From Flavobacterium sp. (GTDB lineage Bacteria; Bacteroidota; Bacteroidia; Flavobacteriales; Flavobacteriaceae): 56,231 bases of DNA. The position numbers and the translations under genes were made by a program. The notes beneath the pieces are model-generated. The model searched no databases and was not told the DNA's origin. It saw nothing but the letters and a program-made list of their open reading frames with translations. Below, piece after piece: positions 26,126 through 35,200 of this stretch. The stretch covers positions 1 through 56,231 of the forward strand of contig JASLED010000085.1 in NCBI GenBank assembly GCA_030151255.1. Reading direction: 5' to 3'. Position 1 is the stretch's first letter. Every line of letters begins with the position of its first letter.

Positions 26126-27591
26126 TTCCATCCACCACCAAGAGCTTTGTATAATTGTACTCTGTATTGAAGTTTATTTAATGTAAGTCGGTTGAGGTTT
26201 AGCTCATTGTCTAGCATGTTTTTTTGCGCATTTATTACCTCAATATAAGTGGCATATCCGCTATTAAAAAGTAAGTTAGATTGTTTTACTCCCAACCTTG
26301 ATGTAGTAACTTGTTCGTTGGCAATTTCAATTTGCTCATCAGTCATTTGTAAACTAACCAATGTGTTTGTTACTTCGTTTACAGCATTGAAAACTGTTTT
26401 CTGAAAATCAATTTCACTTTTTGTTCTTTCAATTTTAGCTATTTCATATGCTGTTTTAAGCTTTCTTTTATTAAACAGCGGAGCTCCTGTTTTAACGATT
26501 AAATTGCCAAACAAAGAACCTGGAATATTAAACCAATATTCTCCCAACATGCTATTTACTCCGCCCAATAAATCTATTTTTAAGGATGGATATCTATTAG
26601 CTTGAGCCACTCCAACAATAGCATTTTTTGTTTTTAATTCTAATTCAGCTGCTTTTACATCAGGTCTAAATTGTAATAATTGTAACGGAATTCCGGTACT
26701 TAATAATTCATTTTGTTTTACATCAGTTAGCTTTGTTTCTCTAATAATATTTTGAGGTAAACGTCCTGTTAAAACAGATAAAGCATTTTCTTGTATTGCA
26801 ATTTGTTGTTTTAAAGATGGAATTAATGCTTTAGCCACCAACATTTGGTTTTTTGTTTGCTGAATTGCCAATGATGTTATTTGTCCAGCGTCTCGTTGTA
26901 GTTGAACTATTTTTAGCGTATTTTTTGTCAATTGATAGTTGGTTTCTGCAACTTCCATTTGCGCATCTAATAATAGTAAATTGTAATAACCTTGTGCAAT
27001 TTTAGAAATTACTTCTGTTTGAATTGCGTTTTTGGCTTCAATCGTTTGTAAATATTTAGCTAGTTCAGCTGCTTTCTGACTTTTAATTTTTCCCCAAACA
27101 TCAATTTCCCAATTAAAGCCTAAAGCAGTACTATACTGCGATTGATTTACATACATTGACGATGGCGCATCTTTGTCTTTGTGTTTATAATAGTTGGAAG
27201 ATGGTGTTCCGTAATAATTTTCAGAACGAAATTGATAAGCAATACTTCCTAATTCTAAATCTAAAGATGGTAGCCATTCTACTTTGGCTTGTTGTAATTT
27301 TTGAGAGGATATTTCAATATTTTTTAATGCAATTTGCATATCAAAATTATAAGATAATCCTTGTTCAATTAGAGCAATTAGTTGTTGATCATTAAAAAAT
27401 TCTTTCCATTGAATAGATGAAATATTTAAAGTATCGACGGCAGTAATACTATCTTGTCCTTTGTAATTATTGGGTAACTCTATCTTTGGTGTTTTATAAT
27501 TAGCTTGCGGAACACACGATTGAAAAAAAGCGCCAATAATGAGCAATCCAATTATTGTAGACAAAGATAATTTAGCGTGTATTTTATTCAT
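26122..27591 (-). CDS. RND efflux outer membrane lipoprotein (OprM/NodT type)
   Basis: The 489-residue protein has a lipoprotein signal peptide (FFQSC, Cys 26) and the NodT-type efflux layout: WKEFFNDQQLIALI near the mature N-terminus, then two TolC-like helical hairpins, with the conserved FRPDVKAAE segment in the second half. It is the outer-membrane exit duct for the RND pump encoded 11 nt upstream. The operon order is adaptor, pump, channel. Confidence 0.9.
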   Translation of the reverse strand: MNKIHAKLSLSTIIGLLIIGAFFQSCVPQANYKTPKIELPNNYKGQDSITAVDTLNISSIQWKEFFNDQQLIALIEQGLSYNFDMQIALKNIEISSQKLQQAKVEWLPSLDLELGSIAYQFRSENYYGTPSSNYYKHKDKDAPSSMYVNQSQYSTALGFNWEIDVWGKIKSQKAAELAKYLQTIEAKNAIQTEVISKIAQGYYNLLLLDAQMEVAETNYQLTKNTLKIVQLQRDAGQITSLAIQQTKNQMLVAKALIPSLKQQIAIQENALSVLTGRLPQNIIRETKLTDVKQNELLSTGIPLQLLQFRPDVKAAELELKTKNAIVGVAQANRYPSLKIDLLGGVNSMLGEYWFNIPGSLFGNLIVKTGAPLFNKRKLKTAYEIAKIERTKSEIDFQKTVFNAVNEVTNTLVSLQMTDEQIEIANEQVTTSRLGVKQSNLLFNSGYATYIEVINAQKNMLDNELNLNRLTLNKLQYRVQLYKALGGGWK

Positions 27592-27602
27592 TTTTTTGGC
27601 AT

Positions 27603-30600
27603 TTAGTCGTTAGTAAATTTAGCTTTTAGCTTTTCGTCAATTTGTTGGAAAATAACAAACAACACTGGAATAATAAAAATTCCTACCAATACTCCACAAA
27701 TCATTCCTCCAGCAGCACTAAAACTAATAGAATGATTTCCTTGCGCAGACGGACCAACAGTAAACATAAGTGGAATTAAACCCGCTACAAATGCAAATGA
27801 TGTCATTAAAATTGGTCTCAATCTCATTTTAGAACCTTCAATAGCAGCATTAATTATACTCAATCCTTTTTTGCGTTGCTGAAGTGCAAATTCAACAATA
27901 AGAATAGCATTTTTGGCCAATAAACCAATAAGCATAATTAAACCTACTTGTACATAAATGTTGTTTTGCAAACCAGCTAGGTTTACAAATAAAGCCACTC
28001 CTAACAATCCGGTTGGAACAGTAAGTAAAATAGCAATAGGCAAAAAATAACTTTCATATTGCGCACAAAGCAAGAAGTAAACAAAAATGATACTTAATGT
28101 AAATATCCAAATAGCTTGATTTCCTGATTCTCTTTCTTCTAAAGACATTCCTGTATATTCATAAGAATAGTTTCCAGGCATTTTGCTTGTTATTTCATCA
28201 ATAGCTTTCATTGCTTGTCCTGTGCTATAACCTTGCCCCGGATTTACTTTGATAGAAATAGAATTGTATAAATTGTATCTGCTTACAGTTTGCGGACCTA
28301 GTACTTTTTTTAATTTAATTAATGTGTTAGCGGGCAACATTTCGCCGTTTTTGTTTTTCACGTAAATACTATTGAACGATTGTGGATTTTCTCTATAATC
28401 TATATCCGCCTGCATATATACGCGATACGTACGTCCAAAACGATTAAAATCTCCTGCTTTTACTCTACCATAGTAATTTTTAATTGTGGTCATTAAATCT
28501 TTTACGCTAACATTTAATGACTTAGCCTTTACATAATCAATTTCCAATAAATATTGAGGGAAATTGGCTTTAAAAGAAGTAAAGGCATTTCCAATTTCTG
28601 GACGCTCGTTTAGTTCTTTAATAATGTTATCTGCAGCGTTGCTAAACGAAATAAAATCTCCTCCCAATCGATCTTGCAATACAAATTCAATTCCTCCAAA
28701 ATCTCCAAAACCTTGAATAGTTGGACGGGGAAAAACATTAAAAGTAGCTTCGTTAATTACGGATAATTCGTTTTGAATATCTTTAATTATTTTATCGATA
28801 TTTTTTATTTTCCCTCTTTCTTTATAAGGTTTTAAGTTAATAAAACCTACCGCATAAGAGGGGCTTGCATTTGCGTCAATTGCATTGTATCCTGATATAG
28901 AAGTCATTCCTTCAATATCAGTTCTTTGTTTTAAAATACTATCTGCTTTAGCTAATACAATTTTTGTTCTAGCTAATGAAGCACCTGGTGGCATTGCTAA
29001 TGAATAGGTAATAAAACTATCATCTTCTCTGGGAATGAAAGAAGAAGGTGTTTTGTATAAAAAAGCTACGCCTAAAATAATTACTAATGCTAAACCAGAT
29101 AAAGCAACTTTTTTGTTGTTTATTAATTTGGTTATAATGTTAATGTATTTGCTTGTAAAAGTGTTGAATGCTGTATTAAAAGCATAGAAAAATTTTGCTA
29201 AATATTGTTTTGGTGTACGTGCCGTTTTTTCTATGGTTGTTTTTTTCGCATATTCTTCTGATGATGGTTGTTTTAAAAATAAAGCACATAATGCAGGACT
29301 TAAAGTAAGTGCATTTACAGCAGAAATTAGAATGGCAAAAACCAAAGTATAAGCAAATTGTTTATAAAATATTCCGGCAGGTCCTTGCATAAAACCAACT
29401 GGTAAAAACACAGCACACATCACAAGAGTAATTGATAGAATAGCTCTTGTAATTTCGCTCATTGTTTCAATAGTTGCCTCTTTTGCCTTCATGCCTGTAT
29501 GATGCATTTTTTCGTGTATGGCTTCTACCACAACAATAGCATCATCTACCACAATACCAATGGCTAGCACTAAAGCAAACATGGTTAGGATATTGATAGA
29601 AAATCCCATTAAATGGATAAAAAACAATGTTCCTATTAATGAAATTGGAATAGCAATAGCTGGAATAATTGTAGATCTAAAATCTTGTAGAAATAAATAT
29701 ACAATGATAAATACCAAAAAAAATGCTTCAAACAAGGTGTGTTTTACTTGATTGATAGATTCGTCAATTTGATCTTTTACAGAATAACTAATTTCGTAAT
29801 GAATGCTTTGCGGAAAAGAATCCGATAATTTATCTAATACTTTTCTTATGGCAATATCAATATCTCTAGCATTTGATCCTGCTGTTTGCGTAATATTCAT
29901 GGTTAATCCAGGAAATCCGTTTACGCTATTGTCACTTCCTACGTTTGATGCTCCAAATTCTACACGAGCAATATCTTTTAGCAATAGAATAGAACCATCG
30001 CTATTGGTTTTAATAACAATATTTTCATATTCTTCTGGCTGACTAAATCTTCCTTTGTGCTTTAAAGCTGTTTCAAAAGCTTCTTCTGATGTTTCTCCAA
30101 AATTACCTGGAGCTATTTCAAAGTTTTGATCTTTTATAGCTGCAATAACATCTTGTGGAGTTAAACCATAAAGTGCCAATTTTTCTGGATTTAACCAAGT
30201 ACGCATAGAATAATCACGCGCTCCAATTCTTCCTACCGAAGCTACACCGGGCACTCTTAAAAGCTCTCTTGTAATGTTAATTTGGGTATAAGCTTGTAAA
30301 AAAGTTTCGTCATAGATTCGATCAGGGTGATCACTATAAAAATTAATTGTCATAATGTTTCCACTCTGACGCGGAGTTACAGAAATACCATTTTCGTTTA
30401 CTTCTGAAGGTAAATCACTTGCTGCTTTACTAACTCTGTTTTGCACGTTTACTGATGCCTGATCAGGATCTGTACCAGCTTTAAAATATACATTGATTGT
30501 TCCAGAGCCACTGTTGCTGGCTTTGGAAGTAATGTAAGTCATGTTATCAACTCCATTGATAGATTCTTCAATAGGTAGCAATACACTCTGTGCAATAGTT

Positions 30601-30764
30601 TCTGCATTGGCTCCAGGGTAGGAAGTAGAAACTGTTACACTTGGTGGTGCTATTTCAGGAAATCTTGTAATGGGAAGTAATGTAAGTCCTACCAGCCCTA
30701 GTAATACAAACATAATGGAGATTACTGTTGCTAAAATAGGACGATTTATGATCGCTTTTAACAT
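27603..30764 (-). CDS. RND efflux pump permease, HAE1 (AcrB-like) family
   Basis: The 1053-residue length is typical of AcrB/MexB. The first helix (ILATVISIMFVLLGLVGL) is followed by LPITRFPEIAPPSV and SYPGANAETIAQSV. The proton-relay pair sits in TM4 as GIVVDDAIVVVEAI, and the C-terminal half has LLAKNAILIVEFALQ with the conserved Lys. It is a drug/proton antiporter of the inner membrane. The DD pair marks it as hydrophobe/amphiphile efflux rather than metal efflux. The adaptor lies 34 nt upstream. The substrate is unknown; toxic amphiphiles or antibiotics are usual for the family. Confidence 0.93.
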   Translation of the reverse strand: MLKAIINRPILATVISIMFVLLGLVGLTLLPITRFPEIAPPSVTVSTSYPGANAETIAQSVLLPIEESINGVDNMTYITSKASNSGSGTINVYFKAGTDPDQASVNVQNRVSKAASDLPSEVNENGISVTPRQSGNIMTINFYSDHPDRIYDETFLQAYTQINITRELLRVPGVASVGRIGARDYSMRTWLNPEKLALYGLTPQDVIAAIKDQNFEIAPGNFGETSEEAFETALKHKGRFSQPEEYENIVIKTNSDGSILLLKDIARVEFGASNVGSDNSVNGFPGLTMNITQTAGSNARDIDIAIRKVLDKLSDSFPQSIHYEISYSVKDQIDESINQVKHTLFEAFFLVFIIVYLFLQDFRSTIIPAIAIPISLIGTLFFIHLMGFSINILTMFALVLAIGIVVDDAIVVVEAIHEKMHHTGMKAKEATIETMSEITRAILSITLVMCAVFLPVGFMQGPAGIFYKQFAYTLVFAILISAVNALTLSPALCALFLKQPSSEEYAKKTTIEKTARTPKQYLAKFFYAFNTAFNTFTSKYINIITKLINNKKVALSGLALVIILGVAFLYKTPSSFIPREDDSFITYSLAMPPGASLARTKIVLAKADSILKQRTDIEGMTSISGYNAIDANASPSYAVGFINLKPYKERGKIKNIDKIIKDIQNELSVINEATFNVFPRPTIQGFGDFGGIEFVLQDRLGGDFISFSNAADNIIKELNERPEIGNAFTSFKANFPQYLLEIDYVKAKSLNVSVKDLMTTIKNYYGRVKAGDFNRFGRTYRVYMQADIDYRENPQSFNSIYVKNKNGEMLPANTLIKLKKVLGPQTVSRYNLYNSISIKVNPGQGYSTGQAMKAIDEITSKMPGNYSYEYTGMSLEERESGNQAIWIFTLSIIFVYFLLCAQYESYFLPIAILLTVPTGLLGVALFVNLAGLQNNIYVQVGLIMLIGLLAKNAILIVEFALQQRKKGLSIINAAIEGSKMRLRPILMTSFAFVAGLIPLMFTVGPSAQGNHSISFSAAGGMICGVLVGIFIIPVLFVIFQQIDEKLKAKFTND

Positions 30765-30798
30765 ATAATTTTATTTAGTAAGAGAATAAGGAGAGATA

Positions 30799-31968
30799 TT
30801 AGTTTGTAGCCTTGATATACATACCTTCTGTAAGTTTATCAAAACCAGTTTTAATTACTTTATCTCCAATTTTTAATCCTTCAGAAACAATATAATTAGT
30901 TCCCGAAACTCCATCTATTGTAATTGTTTGTAGCTTAACTTTATCGTCTTTATCTATAGTGTAAACAAACGTTTTGTCTTGAATAGAGTTGGTAATTTCT
31001 TGCGGAATTAGTATTACACGAGATTTTGTTTCTTGTAATTTAATTGTTCCTGTATTACCAGAACGCATTACATCTTTTGAGTTTGGAAAAGAAGCTCTTA
31101 ATGAAATAGAACCAGTGTTTCTGTTTACTTGTCCGTTTACCATATCTACTTTTCCTTTTTCTGGATAGGCTTGCCCATCAGCTAGAATAAGTGTTACTTC
31201 TGGTAAAATTTGCCCCGAAGTGGTAATATCATTATAATTGTCTGGCGTATTTGTTTTTTTTGCTTCTTTTGTAAAATATAAAAAATCAGATTCGCTCATT
31301 CCAAAATATACATATACTTCACTTACATCTGTCAAAACGGTTAAAGGTTCTTTATCACTTTTACTTACAAGGTTTCCAATTCTTTTGGGCATACGGCCAA
31401 TATATCCACTTACTGGTGCCTTAATAGTTGTGTAATCGATATTGATTTGAGCACTAGCTACTGCCGCAGAAGCTTTTGCTAAAGAAGCTTTTGCAATTTC
31501 GTAGTTTGCTTTTGCTGTTTCTAATTGTACTTCTGCAATAACTTCGTTGTCAATTAATGGTTTTAAACGATCAATTTCTAATTTAGCATTTTTTAATTTT
31601 GCTTTTTCTACATTTTCTGTAGCAATCATATTGTTTAAAACTTCTTGGTAAGGTTGCGGATTGATTTGAAATAATGGCTGTCCTTCTTTTACAAAAGCAC
31701 CTTCATCAACAAATATTTTGTCTAAAATACCTTCTACTTGTGGGCGAATTTCTACATTTATTTTTCCTTCAATATTGCCAATATAATCTTTCACGGTAAT
31801 TGCGCTTGTAGTATCAATCACAACAATAGGCAAGGCAATTGCATTTTCTTTTGGATCAATTGTTTTTGCATTTCCAAGATTGCAACTATTAATACTAATC
31901 AAAGTTCCAAGCATTAAGAGAATGGAAACACTAATTAAAAGGATTTTTTTATTTATTATCATTTTCAT
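30799..31968 (-). CDS. RND efflux periplasmic adaptor (AcrA/MexA type)
   Basis: The 389-residue protein has a lipoprotein signal (SINSC, Cys 29). It then has the adaptor arrangement: VEIRPQVEGILDKIFVDEG (lipoyl part 1), an alpha-hairpin rich in Ala/Lys, IDYTTIKAPVSGYIGRM (lipoyl part 2), a beta-barrel and a membrane-proximal domain with GLKIGDKVIKTGFDKL. It starts the operon. A second ATG at 31962 is possible. No TetR, MarR or two-component regulator is adjacent, so control is not visible from the local gene order. Confidence 0.9.
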   Translation of the reverse strand: MKMIINKKILLISVSILLMLGTLISINSCNLGNAKTIDPKENAIALPIVVIDTTSAITVKDYIGNIEGKINVEIRPQVEGILDKIFVDEGAFVKEGQPLFQINPQPYQEVLNNMIATENVEKAKLKNAKLEIDRLKPLIDNEVIAEVQLETAKANYEIAKASLAKASAAVASAQINIDYTTIKAPVSGYIGRMPKRIGNLVSKSDKEPLTVLTDVSEVYVYFGMSESDFLYFTKEAKKTNTPDNYNDITTSGQILPEVTLILADGQAYPEKGKVDMVNGQVNRNTGSISLRASFPNSKDVMRSGNTGTIKLQETKSRVILIPQEITNSIQDKTFVYTIDKDDKVKLQTITIDGVSGTNYIVSEGLKIGDKVIKTGFDKLTEGMYIKATN

Positions 31969-32264
31969 ATTCTTATCGATGTGTTATTGTTATAAGGTGA
32001 TATATTATAGTATTGATGATAATAGTTCAACAAAAGTGCCAAACTACAATCGATTTATTTTAATAATGAAATTTGTGATTAAGTTGTTTATTATTAGTGA
32101 ATTAAATTTTTTTTCAGAAATGTTTAATTTTGATTGTATTCTGCTTTACTAATTATTTAAACTGTGGATATGTAGAACACATCCACAATTTTTACACATA
32201 TTAAAATTACATTAATTTATTTTTATTTCAATAAATTTTATAAATTTAACTATAATTATTTATT
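31969..32264. other. Divergent intergenic region between RND operon and comM
   Basis: 296 nt of AT-rich sequence. No regulator gene, RNA gene or convincing TAnnTTTG box was found. Two ATCGAT hexamers (near 31977 and 32050) are the only short repeats noticed. Confidence 0.5.
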
Positions 32265-33803
32265 ATGTTAACAAAAATATTTGGTAGTTCTGTTTTCGGG
32301 ATTGAAGCACTCACGATTACAGTAGAAGTAAATGTAGATAATGGTGTAGGTTATCATTTGGTTGGTTTAGCAGATAATGCCATAAAAGAAAGTTCATATC
32401 GTATTGCTGCTGCGTTAGCCAATATTGGTTATCGTTTACCTGGCAAAAGAATTACAATAAACTTAGCGCCAGCAAATATTCGAAAAGAAGGTTCTGCTTA
32501 TGATTTGCCTATTGCATTGGGTATTTTAATTGCATCTGCACAAATAAAAGCAGTAAAAAATGAAGCGGATTACATAATTATGGGCGAATTGTCGTTAGAC
32601 GGAACGCTTCAAAGTATAAATGGAGCATTGCCTATTGCAATTAAAGCAAAAGAAGAAGGGTTTAAGGGAATTATTTTACCCAAAGAAAATCAGAAAGAAG
32701 CTGCGGTAGTAAAAGGATTAGAAGTATACGGTGTAGATGCGCTAAAAGATGTTATTGATTTTTTTGAAGGAAAAAATGAATTAAAACCTTTTATACTTGA
32801 ATTTGAACAAGAAACAAATGATTTGGGTAAGTTTTTAGATTGTGATTTTAAAGATGTAAAAGGACAAGAAAGCATAAAACGAGCAATGGAAATTGCAGCA
32901 GCAGGTGGTCATAATATCATTTTAATTGGTCCGCCAGGCTCTGGAAAAACAATGTTGGCTAAGCGATTGGCGAGTATTTTACCTCCAATGACGTTGGAAG
33001 AATCGTTAGAAACAACCAAAATACACAGTGTAGTTGGTAAAGTGAAAGATGCTGGATTAATTCGCAATCGACCTTTTAGAAATCCACATCATACAGCATC
33101 TTCAGTAGCTTTAGTTGGAGGAGGAAGTTATCCGCAACCAGGCGAAATATCGTTGGCACATAATGGAGTTTTGTTTTTAGACGAATTACCAGAATTTAAA
33201 AGAGAAGTGTTAGAAGTAATGCGTCAGCCTTTGGAAGATAGAGAAGTAACTATTTCTAGGGCTAAATTTACCATTACATATCCTTCTTCGTTTATGTTGG
33301 TGGCAAGTATGAATCCGAGTCCAAGTGGAAGTTTTTACGAGCCAGGAAGTATGATGCAATCTACAAAAGCTGAAATGCAAAGATATATGAATAAAATATC
33401 TGGACCATTGCTTGATAGAATTGATATACATATTGAAGTAAATCCAGTGCCTTTTGAAAAACTTTCAGAAAAGCAATTGGCAGAACCAAGCACCACAATA
33501 AGAGAGCGTGTTTTAAAAGCCAGAGAAATACAAAGTAAGCGATACAATAATTATAAAGGAATTCATTACAATGCACAAATGACGGTTTCGCACTTGCGTG
33601 AATATTGTGCATTGGAGGAAGCTTCGTTAACGTTATTAAAAAACGCAATGGAAAAATTGAATTTATCAGCCAGAGCATATGATCGAATTTTAAAAGTAGC
33701 AAGAACAATTGCCGATTTAGATAATCAAGACAAAATATTGCCTTATCATATTGCAGAAGCAATTCAGTATAGAAGTTTAGATAGAGAAGAATGGTTTAAT
33801 TAA
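32265..33803 (+). CDS. comM: YifB/ComM family Mg-chelatase-like AAA+ ATPase
   Basis: The 512-residue protein has an N-terminal S5/Lon-like domain (GSSVFGIEALTITVEVNV, KRITINLAPANI), then an AAA+ core with Walker A GPPGSGKTML near residues 223-232, Walker B GVLFLDELPEF near 302-312, and a C-terminal Mg-chelatase domain (LSARAYDRILKVARTIADL). In Gram-negatives ComM is a hexameric helicase that promotes branch migration of incoming DNA in natural transformation. Whether this organism is competent is not shown here. Confidence 0.92.
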   Translation: MLTKIFGSSVFGIEALTITVEVNVDNGVGYHLVGLADNAIKESSYRIAAALANIGYRLPGKRITINLAPANIRKEGSAYDLPIALGILIASAQIKAVKNEADYIIMGELSLDGTLQSINGALPIAIKAKEEGFKGIILPKENQKEAAVVKGLEVYGVDALKDVIDFFEGKNELKPFILEFEQETNDLGKFLDCDFKDVKGQESIKRAMEIAAAGGHNIILIGPPGSGKTMLAKRLASILPPMTLEESLETTKIHSVVGKVKDAGLIRNRPFRNPHHTASSVALVGGGSYPQPGEISLAHNGVLFLDELPEFKREVLEVMRQPLEDREVTISRAKFTITYPSSFMLVASMNPSPSGSFYEPGSMMQSTKAEMQRYMNKISGPLLDRIDIHIEVNPVPFEKLSEKQLAEPSTTIRERVLKAREIQSKRYNNYKGIHYNAQMTVSHLREYCALEEASLTLLKNAMEKLNLSARAYDRILKVARTIADLDNQDKILPYHIAEAIQYRSLDREEWFN

Positions 33804-33816
33804 ATATAGGTTTGAT

Positions 33817-33866
33817 AAAATAAAAGAAGGAAAGTATCAAATAAATACTTTCCTTCTTTTATTTTT
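33817..33866. terminator. Bidirectional terminator, 21-bp perfect stem
   Basis: 33817-33837 pairs exactly with 33845-33865 (loop CAAATAA). A-rich and T-rich ends serve comM and the convergent minus-strand gene. Confidence 0.92.
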
Positions 33867-34719
33867 ATGACAAATTATATCTAATAATTGTTGTGTTGGT
33901 TTTGTTTAATGTTCGATCAAAAAAATGATTGAGCGTATAGGGCGAATTATGTAGGTTACAAACTTCTAAAATTCGTTCGTGCGAATATTTTGAAAATAAT
34001 AAAAGTTCTAATGATTTTAAAAATCGTTCTTTTTGTTTAAATCGCTTTAAACAATCGCCAAAAAAGAATTGAATATTTTCGTTGAATTCTTCTTTTGTTA
34101 AGTTATTGTTGTATAAAATTTCGAGTAGTTTTACTTCATAAGCATCATTTGTTTCTAAAATCTTTTTATAAATTTTTTCGTGTTTAGATTTGTCTTTCAA
34201 AAAGAAATTTAAGTTTAGTAAATAATCTTCTTGAGAGGTCATTATTCTGAAATAAAATAGATTAACTACAAATTCTCCTTTGTCTGTAATAAAAACCGTA
34301 CCATTTAATGTACATAATTGTTTGTTTCTATCTAAACATTCAAAATCAATGCTAGAATAATAGTTTTTGGGTTTGTTTTGTAGTTTCTCTTTTAGTTCTT
34401 GAGCTACAACATTTGTTATGATTGTTTGTTTTTCAGGCTGAATAAACTGAAAATCGTATTCTCTTATTAGTTGAAAATTGGCATCAAATGTTAGTGCAAA
34501 GGCATTTGCGTGTGAAATGTTATTGATGTTTCTTTTTAGCTGAACATAATTAATATGTACCATCGCTTGTAAAACAGTTTTTGTAAGAGCTTTAAAACAA
34601 TTGAAGTGATAATGCTGAAAAGCTTTGCTGTTTAAGTTACCATTTATAGGTATGTCTAAAAATTGTCGAACAAAGCTCCGCAGTTTACTTTGTACTTCAG
34701 TAAATAATTCAAGTTTCAT
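33865..34719 (-). CDS. Unknown protein with possible degenerate AraC-like C-terminus
   Basis: The 284-residue soluble protein is not recognised with confidence. Residues about 70-190 (FALTFDANFQLI, TLNGTVFITDKGEFVVNLFYFRIM) look like a mixed alpha/beta sensory fold. The C-terminus (ERILEVCNLHNSPYTLNHFFDR, ending IIRYNLS) has the rhythm of the second helix-turn-helix of AraC proteins but lacks the usual conserved Gly and Pro. It may be a diverged regulator. It is monocistronic and convergent with comM. Confidence 0.55.
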   Translation of the reverse strand: MKLELFTEVQSKLRSFVRQFLDIPINGNLNSKAFQHYHFNCFKALTKTVLQAMVHINYVQLKRNINNISHANAFALTFDANFQLIREYDFQFIQPEKQTIITNVVAQELKEKLQNKPKNYYSSIDFECLDRNKQLCTLNGTVFITDKGEFVVNLFYFRIMTSQEDYLLNLNFFLKDKSKHEKIYKKILETNDAYEVKLLEILYNNNLTKEEFNENIQFFFGDCLKRFKQKERFLKSLELLLFSKYSHERILEVCNLHNSPYTLNHFFDRTLNKTNTTIIRYNLS

Positions 34720-35200
34720 AATTATAGGTGGTTTTTTTGGTTGTTTTGTTTTTTGGTATGATTTAAACCATAATAAGTGTTTTTACATAATTATTCTGCT
34801 ATTTTAATAAGTTTTTGTTAACTATACAAATATTGAAGTGTTAAAATTGAAATGCTTTAATTTGTTAAAATTCGGCTTTATTGTAAGTCTTTTTTTTATT
34901 TAAAAAGATTTATTGTTTTTGTTTTCTTAGTTTAAGACTATTTTGTTCTGTTTTTTATTTTAAATCCTGAAAAATATTTTTTTTAAATTATTTCTTTTAT
35001 CAACTAAAATAAATAGTAATACACAATATATTTAAGATTTTAATATGATAAAAAACAATAAAAATCAAAGATGAATTAAAGTAGTTTATGATTGTTGTTC
35101 GTATGATAAAAATGTAGTAATCTTGAGGTAATTGCATTTAAGTTTTTTAAAATATTGAATATTTCTGTATCTTGCCCATGACAAAAGACTACAAGAAATT
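34720..35200. other. Divergent intergenic region upstream of icmF
   Basis: 481 nt, very T-rich. No ORF, tRNA or cobalamin riboswitch box (GCCACTG) could be seen. A partial -7 box, TATCTTG, lies near 35168. Otherwise empty as far as I can tell. Confidence 0.55.

Noticed and set aside
34720..35200. Possible cobalamin riboswitch before icmF
   Set aside because: The function would suggest one, but no GCCACTG-like B12 box or G-rich aptamer core is present; the region is almost all A and T.
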